64,000 nt of DNA, from NCBI GenBank assembly GCA_038243635.1, contig JBBSQW010000003.1, positions 151,861 to 215,860 on the forward strand. Direction: 5' to 3'. This DNA is from Pseudopedobacter sp038243635 (lineage in GTDB: Bacteria; Bacteroidota; Bacteroidia; Sphingobacteriales; Sphingobacteriaceae). The notes under the pieces were generated by a model. That model made no database searches. It was not told the DNA's origin and was given only the letters and a program-made list of their open reading frames with translations. Position numbers and translations under genes: made by a program. Numbering within the stretch: the stretch's first letter is position 1; every line of letters begins with the position of its first letter. Below, one piece after another: positions 63,909 through 64,000 of this stretch.

Positions 63909-64000
63909 ATGGGAAAGAAAGCAACATTGGATATCACTGAATCTGTATCAGAGCTTAAAAAGCTCCTTTTAAAACAGAAGACCATTAAGGGAGAAAAACG
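63909..64000 (+). mobile_element. Start of an IS630-like transposase gene, cut by the window edge
   Basis: The last 92 bases open with ATG and read MGKKATLDITESVSELKKLL and on to the end. This matches, from memory, the N-terminus of IS630-type transposases of Sphingobacteriaceae, which continue into a winged helix-turn-helix. I cannot see the catalytic part or a second terminal repeat. The element would mark the right border of the mannan locus. Confidence 0.5.

Noticed and set aside
1..64000. CRISPR arrays, tRNA and rRNA genes
   Set aside because: I looked for regularly spaced repeats and cloverleaf-like sequences by eye and found none; a tRNA scan would settle this.

Overview
The window is an AT-rich stretch of a Bacteroidota chromosome, most likely a Pedobacter- or Mucilaginibacter-like member of the Sphingobacteriaceae. 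That reading rests on SusC/SusD pairs, type IX secretion C-terminal sorting domains, a hybrid two-component system (HTCS), -7 elements ending in TTTG and little use of Shine-Dalgarno sites. No tRNA, rRNA or CRISPR array was recognised.

The left 6.9 kb is ordinary accessory DNA. It holds a T9SS-sorted protein, a DUF1349 protein, a LuxR-type regulator broken by an in-frame amber codon, a Crp/SDR/metallo-hydrolase cluster and a small membrane protein. From about 7 kb to 63.8 kb the window is one very large polysaccharide utilization locus, or two adjacent ones, aimed at alpha-mannan. It encodes two GH92 alpha-mannosidases, two GH76 endo-alpha-1,6-mannanases, a GH125 exo-alpha-1,6-mannosidase, three GH2 enzymes, GH43, GH3, a sialate O-acetylesterase-like enzyme, a multidomain SGNH esterase, two SusC/SusD pairs and a DUF1735-F5/8C surface glycan-binding lipoprotein. 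GH76, GH92 and GH125 together are the signature of yeast or fungal alpha-mannan breakdown. The GH2, GH43 and GH3 enzymes suggest a decorated mannan such as fungal galactomannan or glycoprotein, which is inference.

Control is split. The left module (FecR, STN-SusC, SusD, DUF1735 lipoprotein, SGNH esterase, LacI, GH92) carries an ECF sigma/FecR pair and a LacI regulator. The right module surrounds an HTCS gene. Seven promoters of the right module share one architecture: a 23-bp operator with TGTCAAT-like half-sites repeated 21 bp apart, then 25 bp (26 in one case), then a -7 element close to GTTCTTTG. They drive the esterase-GH2 operon, both GH76 genes, GH125, two more GH2 genes and the second SusC. 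This looks like the regulon of the HTCS and is the main new observation here.

Other points of note are: an ECF sigma gene whose full-length frame has only ATT as a start; SusD2 split by a frameshift; a decayed TonB-dependent receptor tail; Gln in place of the expected general acid in both GH92 enzymes (a possible mannosyl-phosphate specificity); a PQQ sugar dehydrogenase next to a c-type cytochrome, with an (ATT)8 microsatellite in its signal peptide; a vanadium-haloperoxidase-like protein overlapping a VCBS/UnbV lipoprotein; and the start of an IS630-like transposase at the right edge.
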